A stretch of DNA of 64,000 bases from Bacteriovoracaceae bacterium UBA6153 (GCA_002428265.1 DIUR01000033.1:516456-580455); one strand, 5' to 3'. Shown: positions 25,791-34,872, numbered from the stretch's first letter. Numbers and translations are program-made. Notes: generated by a model not told the origin, from the sequence alone.

Positions 25791-25818
25791 AAAAAGGTCG
25801 GACCATGCCGACCTTTTT
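25791..25818. terminator. Bidirectional terminator beside the hemerythrin gene
   Basis: GGTCGG-ACCATG-CCGACC, a perfect 6-bp stem with A-rich left flank and five T on the right. It serves the minus-strand hemerythrin gene, whose stop lies 9 nt away. Confidence 0.75.
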
Positions 25819-25826
25819 AGATCTCA

Positions 25827-26450
25827 TTAGTGATGAAATGAATCTGCCCCAGAGTCTCTATGCTCTCCACCAGTCCACTTTCCTGCATAAATACTGTCTG
25901 CTCTATCACTCACTAGATAAGCAAGACATTTTTGAATATAAGCATCTCTCATTTGCTCTAACTCTTCCTCAGTCATATGAGATTCAGCAAGAGGAAACAT
26001 TGTGGCTTCTTCTTCTTTAATGTGATTTTTTACCAACCCCGCAACCACTTTTGCTTTGGCCGCAATCTCTTCAGTCCACTGAGTTTTATAACCCATTCCC
26101 GTTAACTCATCTTCTAACTGGAATGCAATGTCATGCTCATCAAGCCCACTGAAGCCTTCCAGCCTAACTTCTTTATCTGGATTGATTTGAAGATTAGTGT
26201 AGAGAACTTCTTCTTCAGATTTCCCATGCATCTCAAGAAGGCGAAAAAATCTTTCTAGATGTTCTTGTTTTTGAAAGTCGGTTGTATCCTTATCCATCAA
26301 GACAGAAATCGATTCTTCCAGGTAATCATGGTGCTCTTTTAATAGTGGAATAAATTGTTTGTGATCCGCTTTATCCTCATCTAGTGAAATTCTGATTTCA
26401 TCCAAGGTATGTGGTTGTGCTCTTACAAGTTCTTTAAAAAAATTTGCCAT
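25827..26450 (-). CDS. Hemerythrin HHE-domain protein
   Basis: A 207-residue four-helix di-iron protein of the hemerythrin HHE family. Candidate iron ligands appear in LLKEHHDYLEES, MHGKSEEEVLY, LDEHDIAFQ and VKNHIKEEEATMFP, the expected His/Glu pattern. It could bind O2 or NO, or repair iron-sulfur damage; which is not shown. Two parallel cues fit: a low-oxygen respiratory block in the same window and an AGGAG ribosome site 8 nt before the ATG. Single-gene unit with its own terminator. Confidence 0.85.
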   Translation of the reverse strand: MANFFKELVRAQPHTLDEIRISLDEDKADHKQFIPLLKEHHDYLEESISVLMDKDTTDFQKQEHLERFFRLLEMHGKSEEEVLYTNLQINPDKEVRLEGFSGLDEHDIAFQLEDELTGMGYKTQWTEEIAAKAKVVAGLVKNHIKEEEATMFPLAESHMTEEELEQMRDAYIQKCLAYLVSDRADSIYAGKWTGGEHRDSGADSFHH

Positions 26451-26640
26451 TTTTGACTCCTGATTTAAGTTGTTAATTCGATGTATAGTGGCCCCTGAGA
26501 CATAAATCCCCTGATTGCATTACTTATTCCTAAAGATGCAAGCAGGTGGCCATAAATGAAAATTCCTGAGTTAAAAGCAAGAGAATCTAGGTAATTCTTA
26601 CTTGTTGGAGCAAAATTCAATGTTAAGTCTGGCCCCAGAG

Positions 26641-26660
26641 TGGTACTAGCCGTAGTACTA
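26641..26660 (+). promoter_or_regulatory. Inverted repeat at the start codon of the OsmC-YcaO gene
   Basis: GTACTA-GCCG-TAGTAC is a perfect 6-bp inverted repeat, extendable to 8 bp with one G-T, that reaches the ATG. There is no Shine-Dalgarno sequence in its place. It may be a translational hairpin or an operator. Confidence 0.4.
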
Positions 26661-28852
26661 TGAAAATAAATGTACGTTTTTTAGAAAATCTTAAAGTAGA
26701 AGCTCAATTCGATGACTACACGTTAGTTGCCGATCAACCTATTCGTTACAAAGGTAATGGAACGGCCCCTGGCCCTTTTGATTATTTTTTAGCGTCCTCT
26801 GCAATGTGTGCGGCCTACTTCGTAAAAGTTTACTGTCTTGCTCGCAACATCCCGACCGAAGATATCAGACTTACTCAAAATAACATTGTTGACCCTGAAA
26901 ATAGATATAAGCAAATCTTTCAAATCCAGGTGGAATTGCCAGAAAGTATTTCTGAACATGACCGCGAAGGAATTTTGAAATCGATTGATAGATGTACTGT
27001 TAAAAAAGTTATTCAACAAGGCCCGGACTTTCAGATTGAAACTCTAAATGTTCTAGGACAGGACTCATCAGGTTTAATGTATAAGCATGGTTCTGCAACT
27101 GACGCAAAAACCATGATCCTTGGAAAAGATTGTTCTCTTGAAGAGACAATTGCCAATATGAGCGACATTATCGCAGGTCTTGGAATAAAGTTAGAAATCG
27201 CTTCATGGAGAAATCCAATTCCACACGTATGGTCTGTTCACGTACGCGATGCTGACTCTCCAATGTGTTTTACAAATGGTAAAGGTGCTACAAAAGACGC
27301 GGCCCTTTGCTCTGCTCTGGGTGAATACCTGGAGCGCATTAGCAATAACTACCTTTACAACGATCAATATCTTGGTGAAGAAATTGCCAATGGTGACTTT
27401 GTTCATTATCCAAATGAAAAATGGTTTAAGCCTGGCCCAAAAGACTCTCTCCCTAAAGATTTAATGGATGAAACTTTTTTGGAGCTTTATAATCCGGATG
27501 GAGAGCTAAAGGCCTCTCATCTTATTGATACCAACTCAGGAAATACAAAACGTGGTATCTGTGCCATTCCTTACGAGAGACAATCTGATAAAAAAATCGT
27601 CTACGTTCCGGTTAACCTGATTGGAAATTTATTCGTTAGTAACGGAATGAGTGCTGGGAATACAAAATATGAAGCACGCGTTCAGTGTCTTTCAGAAATA
27701 TTCGAGCGCGCCGTAAAAAATCAAATCATCCTTGAAGAGATCACGCTTCCTGATGTTCCTAGAAGTGTACTGGAAAAATACCCAAAGATTATGGAAGGAA
27801 TCAATAAGCTTGAAGCAGAAGGATATCCTATCGTGGTTAAAGATGCCTCTCTAGGTGGAAAGTTTCCGGTTATGAGTGTGACTCTTATGAATCCAAAAAA
27901 TGGCGGAGTTTTCGCTTCTTTTGGAGCTCACCCAAAATTTGAAGTGGCCCTTGAGAGAACCTTGACTGAACTCCTGCAAGGAAGAAGCTTCGAAGGCCTA
28001 AACGTTCTCACACCTCCTACTTTTAATTTAAATACGATTACTGATCCAAATAATATCGTTGATCACTTCATTGATTCAACTGGTGTTGTTTCATGGAAAT
28101 TTTTCAGTGAAAAAGCTGACTATGACTTCGTTGAATGGGATTTTTCTGGCTCGACTCAGGAAGAGTACGACTATCTTATGGACATTCTTTCTCAGCTTGA
28201 AAAAGAAGTTTATATTGCTGACTTCGAAGAGCTAGGAGTTAAGGCATGCAGGATTCTAGTTCCTGGATATTCTGAAATTTACTCAAGTGATGATTTAATC
28301 TGGGATAACCACAACAAGTCTATCACCTTTAGAACTGATATTTTAAATCTTCACTCGTTAAATGATAAAGAACTCTCAAAGCTGGTTAAAAAACTTGAAG
28401 AAAGTGAGCTTGATGATTATACAAAAATTTCTGAGCTTATTGGAGTGGCCTTTGATGAGAACACTCCATGGGGACAACTCAACATCGGCGAGCTAAAAGG
28501 TCTTGCTCTCATTGCTCTGAAACGCTACGAAGACGCTAAACCACTAGTTGAAATGTTCTTAACATTTAACGACAACTCAACAGTCAGAAAGCTTTATTAC
28601 CAGGCCGTAAATGCCCTTTTAGATATTGCCCTTGATGAAGATTTAGAAGTGGCCGATTACGCTCCTAATATGATCAGAATGTTTGGAAAAGAGACGTTCG
28701 ACAATGCTCTTGGAACTGTAACTGGTGAAATTAGATTCTTTGGTCTAACTAAAACCAATTCCGATCTTCTTGGGTTAGATAAGCACTTAAAGTTGATTGA
28801 GAGCTATCAGAAACTTCAATCAGCAAAAAGAAAATTTTACTCTAAAGCATAA
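26660..28852 (+). CDS. ycaO: OsmC-YcaO fusion protein
   Basis: A 730-residue protein of the known OsmC/YcaO fused family. Residues about 1-135 are OsmC-like (YKGNGTAPGPFDYFLASSAM is its core). Residues about 150-540 are the YcaO ATP-dependent domain, with the YcaO blocks DAALCSALGEYLERIS and EARVQCLSEIFERAVK and a Glu-rich ATP/Mg site, followed by a helical C-terminal segment. YcaO enzymes activate amide backbones; the E. coli protein is linked to RimO-dependent methylthiolation of ribosomal S12. No precursor peptide gene was seen nearby, so a RiPP role is not supported. It overlaps the next gene by 11 nt convergently. Confidence 0.88.
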   Translation: MKINVRFLENLKVEAQFDDYTLVADQPIRYKGNGTAPGPFDYFLASSAMCAAYFVKVYCLARNIPTEDIRLTQNNIVDPENRYKQIFQIQVELPESISEHDREGILKSIDRCTVKKVIQQGPDFQIETLNVLGQDSSGLMYKHGSATDAKTMILGKDCSLEETIANMSDIIAGLGIKLEIASWRNPIPHVWSVHVRDADSPMCFTNGKGATKDAALCSALGEYLERISNNYLYNDQYLGEEIANGDFVHYPNEKWFKPGPKDSLPKDLMDETFLELYNPDGELKASHLIDTNSGNTKRGICAIPYERQSDKKIVYVPVNLIGNLFVSNGMSAGNTKYEARVQCLSEIFERAVKNQIILEEITLPDVPRSVLEKYPKIMEGINKLEAEGYPIVVKDASLGGKFPVMSVTLMNPKNGGVFASFGAHPKFEVALERTLTELLQGRSFEGLNVLTPPTFNLNTITDPNNIVDHFIDSTGVVSWKFFSEKADYDFVEWDFSGSTQEEYDYLMDILSQLEKEVYIADFEELGVKACRILVPGYSEIYSSDDLIWDNHNKSITFRTDILNLHSLNDKELSKLVKKLEESELDDYTKISELIGVAFDENTPWGQLNIGELKGLALIALKRYEDAKPLVEMFLTFNDNSTVRKLYYQAVNALLDIALDEDLEVADYAPNMIRMFGKETFDNALGTVTGEIRFFGLTKTNSDLLGLDKHLKLIESYQKLQSAKRKFYSKA

Positions 28853-29837
28853 GATCTTTTGAGCTCATCTTTTGGAGTTGCAGGAGCCTTGAATAAGGGT
28901 CTTCCTTAATTCCAAGGGCCGAAGCAAAAGCAGGCTCTGTCTTACTTCCCTTTCTTCTTTCTTCATCCACTTTATTTTTAAAGGATTGCCCGCCTAGTTT
29001 TAAAAGCCTCTCTTCAATAAGAAAGTGCAGGTAAGCTTTTTGCCTGACCGGTTCTCTGTCTTGAATAAAAACTTCAAAAGGAACATCGTCAAAAAAAAAA
29101 TTGCAAATAAGAGTCTCGAGCTCATCTATGACTTGAGTATCGAGGGAAAACTCTTTGTTATCTCCAAAGTTTTTAATCAGTAATGATTTAATCTCTTCCA
29201 GATTTCTTGCCTGCATTAAAATATCAACATCAGAGCCATCAACCTCCACATTAAGGGGAAATGTTCCAGCAATAAGCGGTTTATTGTCTGCAAAGATCTC
29301 CAGGATTTTCGAGCGGGTGATAGCATTCCAGACTTTGGTATTTTTCTCGACGTTTATAACTGACAACAAAGACAAGTGATGAAATTTTAAATTATGAGTT
29401 CCCAAACAAACTTCTAACTCTTTATTAAATCCTTTTTTTAGTCCATTAGTATCAAGACTTAATTTGTTATATTTTTTTATGAGCTCTTCAAAAGCAACAT
29501 CTACGACAACTTCAACATGCTCAAATCCTTCTGCGGTGACTTTTCCTTTTTTAGGTGCAGGCAATTCAATTAAATCAATTCTCCATCCCTTAAATTGAAC
29601 CGGCGTAAACAACTCATAAGTCGAAATCTCTCTGCCATTTACATCACTAGCAATCAGTAGCTTTCCAAATTTTGTAAATTGCTCTTTTAGTGCATTATAG
29701 TTTTCCAAAGTGTCAGCACGGTAGCATAAGTGATCAATGTCCCAATGAGACTCAAGATCAATTTTATTTGCTGCTAATTCAATGAATAAATTATTAAGAA
29801 AATTCTCCGCAGCGAGATAAAACTCTGCTTCAGTCAT
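28842..29837 (-). CDS. Fusion of YecM-like (VOC) and DUF4269 (nucleotidyltransferase-like) domains
   Basis: A 331-residue two-domain protein. The ATG at 29837 has GGAG 7 nt upstream, better than the TTG at 29849. Residues about 1-165 resemble YecM: HWDIDHLCYRADT, then DLIELPAPK, EHVEVVVD and LKFHHLSL with likely metal-binding His. Residues about 170-331 resemble DUF4269: AGTFPLNVEVDGSDVDIL (a GSDxDI nucleotidyltransferase-type motif), VPFEVFIQ, AYLHFLIEERLLKLGG and KTEPAFASALG. Both families are of unknown function; I know them as separate proteins, so their joining suggests one pathway. Confidence 0.72.
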   Translation of the reverse strand: MTEAEFYLAAENFLNNLFIELAANKIDLESHWDIDHLCYRADTLENYNALKEQFTKFGKLLIASDVNGREISTYELFTPVQFKGWRIDLIELPAPKKGKVTAEGFEHVEVVVDVAFEELIKKYNKLSLDTNGLKKGFNKELEVCLGTHNLKFHHLSLLSVINVEKNTKVWNAITRSKILEIFADNKPLIAGTFPLNVEVDGSDVDILMQARNLEEIKSLLIKNFGDNKEFSLDTQVIDELETLICNFFFDDVPFEVFIQDREPVRQKAYLHFLIEERLLKLGGQSFKNKVDEERRKGSKTEPAFASALGIKEDPYSRLLQLQKMSSKDLML

Positions 29838-29939
29838 AAGGAGCTCCAATTAAAATAATGACTTTCCATAATATCTCATTAGTCATAAAATATGTCTATT
29901 AGGCGCCATAGCGATTTAATTATTACTAAGGATCAAATC

Positions 29940-30332
29940 ATGGAATATACATTTAAGCCCCGCTTCAATGACACTGATGCTTTAGGGCATATTAATAATG
30001 CGAGTATTGCTACGTGGTTTGAAGAAGGCCGCAGATCGATTTTTGAATACTTTACTCCTGACCTAGATCCTAAAAAGTGGAACTTGATCATTGCCCGACT
30101 TGAAATTGATTATCTTGCTCAAGGCCATTACCAAAAATCTGTGACAGTTAAAACTGCCGTTGAGAAAATCGGTAACTCTTCTTTTGTTCTTGTCCAAGAA
30201 GCATTTCAAGAAAATACTATCATTAGCCGTGGGAAATCTTTTTTAGTTTGCTTTGACTATGCCAAACAGAAATCGACTCCCATTCCTGAACCTATAAAAG
30301 AAAAACTTAAAACTCACCTCATTTCAACATAA
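29940..30332 (+). CDS. 4HBT-type acyl-CoA thioesterase
   Basis: A 130-residue single hot-dog-fold protein. The ATG at 29940 has AAGGA 7 nt upstream and opens directly with the family N-terminus; the extra 16 codons to 29892 lack a ribosome site. FNDTDALGHINNASIATWFEEGR carries the catalytic Asp and the acyl-CoA-binding pattern of 4-hydroxybenzoyl-CoA/YbgC-type thioesterases; positions of Asp and Asn fit. It probably hydrolyses short- to medium-chain acyl-CoA; the natural substrate is unknown. It converges with the XRE gene with 7 nt between stops. Confidence 0.85.
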   Translation: MEYTFKPRFNDTDALGHINNASIATWFEEGRRSIFEYFTPDLDPKKWNLIIARLEIDYLAQGHYQKSVTVKTAVEKIGNSSFVLVQEAFQENTIISRGKSFLVCFDYAKQKSTPIPEPIKEKLKTHLIST

Positions 30333-30339
30333 GAGAATT

Positions 30340-31083
30340 TTAATCCTCTCTCCAGTCAGTTTGATACGGAGAAAAAGCAAATAACCAACGTACAGATTTT
30401 TTTTGATTTGGCATAAGCATAGTTTCATCCATAAAGGCATGGGAGCGAAACTTTTTTACTAATGTTTGGAACTCATTTAGAAATTCATCAGCATGCTCTT
30501 TTGATATAAGAACTTCACTCGTTTGCAAAAGAACTCCCGGCTGCATAACACTCTTTTGTACGTCTTCTAAAAATTTCAGATTATGTCCGTAAAAATGTCG
30601 GATAAGCTGGCCATCAGTGGGAATTTTTATCGGGCCTGAAACCTTAAAGCGATAACGGTTATGCGGAAGAACTTCAAGCAGACCAATTTTTTCAAAATCT
30701 CTCAAGTGTTTAAAAAACTTTTGGTCATTGAGTTTCCAGTACTCCATGATTTCTACAATAGGCTTACGTCTGTATAAATCAATAAACAAAGCATAACTGC
30801 GAACATGAACAGCAAAGAATTTATCTTGCTCTTTACTTAGCACATACTCTGAATGCTCAAGCTCACGTGCCATCATGGCAACTTCAAGAAAAGAAATCTG
30901 CAAAAAATCACAAATTGCAATCAGATGATTCATGGAAATTGTTACGCCAGAAAACAATCTCTTCACCGTTACTTCCGAAATATTGAGCTCCAGCGCTAAG
31001 TCTGCATAAACCAGGCCTCGGGCCCGAAGTGTGCGCTTGAGTACTTGTAATATTGCTCGAATATCTTGATTGGCCGTCTTCAT
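30340..31083 (-). CDS. XRE-family HTH regulator with C-terminal effector domain
   Basis: A 247-residue regulator. An N-terminal Cro/CI-type HTH (residues about 15-70: GLVYADLALELNISEVTVKRLF) is followed by a second, likely winged-helix region (about 100-160) and an uncharacterised C-terminal domain. A perfect 11-bp-arm palindrome lies 15-43 nt upstream of its ATG, probably its own operator. It is divergent from a small secreted-protein gene at 31186, which the same site could control. Confidence 0.8.
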   Translation of the reverse strand: MKTANQDIRAILQVLKRTLRARGLVYADLALELNISEVTVKRLFSGVTISMNHLIAICDFLQISFLEVAMMARELEHSEYVLSKEQDKFFAVHVRSYALFIDLYRRKPIVEIMEYWKLNDQKFFKHLRDFEKIGLLEVLPHNRYRFKVSGPIKIPTDGQLIRHFYGHNLKFLEDVQKSVMQPGVLLQTSEVLISKEHADEFLNEFQTLVKKFRSHAFMDETMLMPNQKKSVRWLFAFSPYQTDWRED

Positions 31084-31097
31084 GCACCCTTTTTAGC

Positions 31098-31126
31098 ATA
31101 AAAGTATCAAAAAAAGATACTTTTAT
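31098..31126. promoter_or_regulatory. Perfect 11-bp-arm palindrome, likely XRE operator
   Basis: ATAAAAGTATC-(A7)-GATACTTTTAT. It lies in the 102-nt divergent region between the XRE regulator and the secreted protein gene. A second, shorter inverted repeat (GATTCT-N5-AGAATC) follows at 31133-31149. Confidence 0.6.
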
Positions 31127-31185
31127 ATAAAAGATTCTCAGTAAGAATCATATGATTTATAAGATTTTTAACAAAGAGGTGTTTT

Positions 31186-31578
31186 ATGAAAATGATTTTA
31201 GCGTTACTTTTTCTTGTCCTTGTCCCATTAACTAATGCATCAGCAGGTGGCGTAAGATGCCAGCTAGACAATAGCTGCCCAGGTGTCCCAGAAGAGTTCT
31301 TAAGTGGGTCTTTTTGCAAAAATCAAAATGGCCATATTACAGGCTACACTATCTATGGCAGTGACGATGTGTTTTTGATTGATAGTCGTGGAGTTGCCTC
31401 AAATCCTGACGTGCGCCACCGTATACAAAAACATTCTGACAGAACGTTTTCTATTCAAAAAATAGAGATTTTCAATAATAAAATTATTGAAAGCACTGGT
31501 GAGTTTTCTGTGATTGATGACAACACTCTCTCATTAGCAGGAGTTATCTACAGTACTAGAAATTGCTCTCGTCGCTAA
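31186..31578 (+). CDS. Small secreted protein, unknown function
   Basis: A 130-residue protein with a signal peptide (residues about 1-20, ending NASAGG). The mature part begins with a Cys-rich patch (VRCQLDNSCPG, then FCKNQ) and ends near NCSRR, giving four Cys, likely two disulfides. The rest alternates in short beta-like stretches. AAAGAGG precedes the ATG. It is transcribed divergently from the XRE regulator across a perfect palindrome, so it is a plausible target of that regulator. No family recognised. Confidence 0.6.
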   Translation: MKMILALLFLVLVPLTNASAGGVRCQLDNSCPGVPEEFLSGSFCKNQNGHITGYTIYGSDDVFLIDSRGVASNPDVRHRIQKHSDRTFSIQKIEIFNNKIIESTGEFSVIDDNTLSLAGVIYSTRNCSRR

Positions 31579-31591
31579 GTTTACTTCAAAT

Positions 31592-31628
31592 CAAAAAGGC
31601 CAAGCAATAAAAGCACTTGGCCTTTTTG
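31592..31628. terminator. Bidirectional terminator between convergent genes
   Basis: AAAAAGGCCAAG and CTTGGCCTTTTT form a long stem (GGCCAAG core) with A-run and T-run on either side. It serves the secreted protein (+) and mepA (-). Confidence 0.85.
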
Positions 31629-31636
31629 ATTTCGAT

Positions 31637-32476
31637 TTAAAATGTATCTGAATAAAAAGAACATTGTTCCGGAAGTTTTTTAATTTTTTCTAAGTAGATC
31701 GCTTTTAATTCTTCCCAGCTAATGTCGCCTGCTCCTGATTTGGCCTCATCAGTAAACCACCAATTCAGGTCATCACCACAGCCATCTCCGGCAGGGATAA
31801 GATTTTGCGATACACACTGCGAACTATCACTAGGACATTTTAAACGAACATGAATATGATCATCATGCCCCCACCAGGCCCGTAATTTATGCTGATCTTC
31901 TGCACTTAACTTTAAAGCTCCAGAAGCCTGGCAAAGCTTCTTTTTAAAACCTGGATTAATAAAAATTCGCTCAACGCTTGGATCTTTGGCAAAAAACTGA
32001 ATTAACTTAATCTGATCAACACCCAACTCTTCAAATGAGTTCATATCTTCCATTTCGATTGCTCGGAATGAAACTTCATCTTTACTTGAAAGTATCTTAA
32101 ACCAGACATCAACATCAAGTCCTGTCTGGTGAGAATTGTGTCCAGTGATAGTTGGACCACCTCGAGATTGTGAGAGATCTCCTACTATTATTTTTTTGTT
32201 ATGTTTATTAAACTCCTCACCTGCGCGTGTGAGTAGGTTAATCAAGTCAGGGTGTCCCCAATATCGACCTCGCTTCACTTGCGAGAGAATTAAGCCTTTT
32301 TCTTTACCAGTAAAAGTTTGTGCACCTTGAAGACAGCCTAATGAATATTCACCGATTGATTCTGTTTTAGATTCAGTCGGAAGTCGTGTTGATAAACGTG
32401 AAGTGAAATCTGGTAGATTGTGACTGCAGCTTATTGTAAATAGAGACAAAAATAAGGCAGATGTTTTATTTATCAT
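31637..32476 (-). CDS. mepA: Penicillin-insensitive murein endopeptidase MepA-like lipoprotein
   Basis: A 279-residue zinc peptidase of the MepA/M74 family that cuts D-Ala-DAP crosslinks in peptidoglycan. Zinc-site motifs are visible: SRGGPTITGHNSHQTGLDVDVW (first His and Asp) and WWGHDDHIHVRLKC (last His pair). Cys pairs around residues 48, 190 and 214 match the disulfides of MepA. The N-terminus carries a lipobox (LFTISC), so it is probably membrane anchored, unlike the soluble E. coli protein. It lies 40 nt downstream of the lipid operon on the same strand and may be read through from it. Confidence 0.9.
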   Translation of the reverse strand: MINKTSALFLSLFTISCSHNLPDFTSRLSTRLPTESKTESIGEYSLGCLQGAQTFTGKEKGLILSQVKRGRYWGHPDLINLLTRAGEEFNKHNKKIIVGDLSQSRGGPTITGHNSHQTGLDVDVWFKILSSKDEVSFRAIEMEDMNSFEELGVDQIKLIQFFAKDPSVERIFINPGFKKKLCQASGALKLSAEDQHKLRAWWGHDDHIHVRLKCPSDSSQCVSQNLIPAGDGCGDDLNWWFTDEAKSGAGDISWEELKAIYLEKIKKLPEQCSFYSDTF

Positions 32477-32516
32477 TATACTTCCAGCATATTAAAAAGA
32501 TGGACAAGAAAAAAAA

Positions 32517-33917
32517 TTAACTTCGCTTAGAGGCTTCCAAAATCTTCATTAACTCCTCTCTTTGCTTAAGAGTCGGAGAATATCCTTTAGTAATATAAGG
32601 AGAGACTTTTTTTCTATCAAAATAAAAGCCCCCGCTCTCAGGTGCATTATCAGTTAACAGACACCAAAGGATTGTGTCTGCTCCTTCGCTAGGAGATCTC
32701 AGTCTATTTTTCATTAATCGAGAAAAGCCTGGAAGAGCGTCTTTGAGCCCCTCTGTGCCTACCCATCCCGGATGCATACTATAAATAAAATAATCATCCC
32801 ACTCAGTCTTTAGTGCTAACTCTTCTACTAATGTAACCTGGGCCCTCTTAACATTTGCATAGGTATCTACTTTTTCGTAATTAGGATTTTTTACAAGAGA
32901 GTCAATATTCAACTTCTTAAGATACATTCCCCCAGAGCTCACCCATACAATTCGCGCCCCAGGTTTTATTTTTTTAAACTCTTTTAACCAAACCAAAAGA
33001 TAATAGTGTCCAAACAACTGAGAGGCCGACTGAAACTCAACTCCTTCATCATTAACTATTAGTTTCTCTGGCATACTTCCGGCATTAAAGACGACATGGT
33101 CTAAGCTTTCGCATGTTTTTGCAAACTCATAAAGCTCTTTCCACTTGGCCATATCTAAAGAAACAAATTTTGAATGACTATTTTGTTTTTCGAACCTTAG
33201 CCCTTTCTCCTGATTTCTTCCTGTAACAATAGTTTTTGCCCCTAAAGAAGAAAGTGTGGAAGCAACCTCTTCTCCAATTCCAGAAGTGGCACCAGTGACC
33301 AATACACTTTTCCCTGAAAGATCTTTTAGTGATAAATTTTCATTAAACTGTTTTTCATGACGAATGAATCCTGACTTATCAAAAGAAAAGATCGTACTTT
33401 TATCAAGGAGGGCATCCCAATAACCACCTTTAAAATAAAGTCTTAAACTAGCAGGGAAAAAGACTGCCCAAAAAACAAACTGAGATAACAAAAACTGATT
33501 CTCTCTGCCTGAGGTAATTTCAATAGCTCCCATTTTTGCAGCTGACCAATAGGTAAGTGCGCCTGCAATTCCACCTGTCATAGAAACGATTCCTGGTGAT
33601 ATTTTTTGAAACTTTACAAATATTTTTTCATAATAAGTGATGAACACAATCCATAGAGACAAACTACCAAGCTGATAAGAGTTTTTAGAAATTAGATTTA
33701 ACCAAATAAGTCCAAAATCATTCAAACAACCGGCAATCAAAAAAAAGCAAAGCAAGAAAAGATAACGGCCAATACTTACTTTAGGTCTAACGACAATGAA
33801 ATCTATAGTAACAATAAAAAATGCCGCTAAAAATGGCAGAATAACACTAACCTCTTTTCCAAAGAGCACCACCATAAACCAAAAAATCTGTAGTCCAATA
33901 ATCTTTAATAAGATCAT
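32517..33917 (-). CDS. DUF2878 membrane domain fused to short-chain dehydrogenase
   Basis: A 466-residue protein. Residues about 1-165 form a five- or six-helix membrane domain matching DUF2878 (GGIAGALTYWSAAKMGA block). Residues about 195-460 are an SDR: cofactor motif VTGATSGIGEEVA, NAGSMPE, the catalytic Ser/Tyr-Lys as SSGGM and YANVKRAQ. In the related operons known to me these are two separate genes, so the fusion is notable. It is the last gene of the seven-gene operon and starts 8 nt after the NTF2-like gene. Likely role is redox modification of membrane lipids. Confidence 0.75.
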   Translation of the reverse strand: MILLKIIGLQIFWFMVVLFGKEVSVILPFLAAFFIVTIDFIVVRPKVSIGRYLFLLCFFLIAGCLNDFGLIWLNLISKNSYQLGSLSLWIVFITYYEKIFVKFQKISPGIVSMTGGIAGALTYWSAAKMGAIEITSGRENQFLLSQFVFWAVFFPASLRLYFKGGYWDALLDKSTIFSFDKSGFIRHEKQFNENLSLKDLSGKSVLVTGATSGIGEEVASTLSSLGAKTIVTGRNQEKGLRFEKQNSHSKFVSLDMAKWKELYEFAKTCESLDHVVFNAGSMPEKLIVNDEGVEFQSASQLFGHYYLLVWLKEFKKIKPGARIVWVSSGGMYLKKLNIDSLVKNPNYEKVDTYANVKRAQVTLVEELALKTEWDDYFIYSMHPGWVGTEGLKDALPGFSRLMKNRLRSPSEGADTILWCLLTDNAPESGGFYFDRKKVSPYITKGYSPTLKQREELMKILEASKRS

Positions 33918-33925
33918 AAAATCCT

Positions 33926-34348
33926 TTATGAATGGCCTGAGCCAATTTTTTTACGAAGGAAGCCATATAGGTTTTTAATGACTGGCAGCTTAAGCAACAA
34001 CTCTTCGCCAACATCCCAGTAGTCTCTGTGATAAATAATAAATCCATCTGCATTCATTTTCAGATGAGAACTACCATGAATAGTATAAGTTTCTTTTTTA
34101 TTCGTGAAAATAAAGTCCCAAGTAATGAATGCTTGATTCCCATTTTGAATTGTATCTATAAAAACAAAATGCGGCCTTTCCAACTTTTGGAACATATCTT
34201 TAAAAATTTTCTCTATTTTTTCACGGCCATGGATCTCATTGAAAGGATCTTTGAAAAAAACTTCATTATCATAAAAATCTTTTATATCTGTTAGATTTTC
34301 TTTAGAAAGAGTCTCATACCACTTTTGTAAATCATTTAAAGATTTCAT
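33926..34348 (-). CDS. NTF2-like (SnoaL-type) protein
   Basis: A 140-residue alpha-plus-beta cone-fold protein. LSKENLTDIKDFYDNEVFFKDPFNEIHG and IHGSSHLKMNADGFIIYHRDYWDVG match the nuclear-transport-factor-2/SnoaL family, a fold that makes a deep hydrophobic pocket. This family occurs in the same CFA/DUF1365/FAD-oxidase operon in other bacteria, so it probably binds or isomerises a lipid intermediate. The start codon overlaps the stop of the DUF3833 gene at 34348. Confidence 0.75.
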   Translation of the reverse strand: MKSLNDLQKWYETLSKENLTDIKDFYDNEVFFKDPFNEIHGREKIEKIFKDMFQKLERPHFVFIDTIQNGNQAFITWDFIFTNKKETYTIHGSSHLKMNADGFIIYHRDYWDVGEELLLKLPVIKNLYGFLRKKIGSGHS

Positions 34349-34872
34349 TAATTATCCTTTTTAGTCATTACAAGAGTGACTTCTCCAACTCTAAAACCCC
34401 ATTTCGTCATTGATGCCTTTGCAAGTAAAGTTTTCTGATCAAGAAGATACATCCAGTCTTCAAAATTAATACTATAAGTTGTATCACCAACTGGTACATT
34501 TAATCTGTATTCAAACAAAAAAGCATTCCCTGAAACTTCACCATTGGCCACTCCGATAACGTCATGAGCGGTACCTTCATACTTAAATGGTGTTTTCTCA
34601 GTTAATTTCCAAACTCTCTCACTCTTAGTATTGTCTGAATAACTGAATTTTTCATCAATGATCCCTTGATTGTCCTTCCATGAGGCATTGATATCGACAT
34701 CAAATCGCTGAATAACTTTTCCTGATCTATCTTGAACAATTCCCTGGGCAAACAACTTTCCATTAAAAAACGTTCTTAAGTTAAGCTTTGGATTCTCACT
34801 TTTGTAATTTTCCAGACTCTGATTTGAGCAAGAAGAAATAAACAACATTGACATTAGAATTATGAATTTCAT
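34348..34872 (-). CDS. DUF3833-family lipoprotein
   Basis: A 174-residue lipoprotein. The lipobox is FISSC at residues about 11-15, with mature Cys near 15. The rest is beta-rich and matches the DUF3833 pattern: FFNGKLFAQGIVQDRSGKV, FSYSD and a basic WGFRVGEVTLVM ending. Such proteins are lipocalin-like and accompany the CFA/DUF1365 operon. It is coupled to the chalcone-isomerase-like gene (ATG overlap at 34869-34872) and to the NTF2-like gene. Role in lipid binding is inferred. Confidence 0.75.
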   Translation of the reverse strand: MKFIILMSMLFISSCSNQSLENYKSENPKLNLRTFFNGKLFAQGIVQDRSGKVIQRFDVDINASWKDNQGIIDEKFSYSDNTKSERVWKLTEKTPFKYEGTAHDVIGVANGEVSGNAFLFEYRLNVPVGDTTYSINFEDWMYLLDQKTLLAKASMTKWGFRVGEVTLVMTKKDN

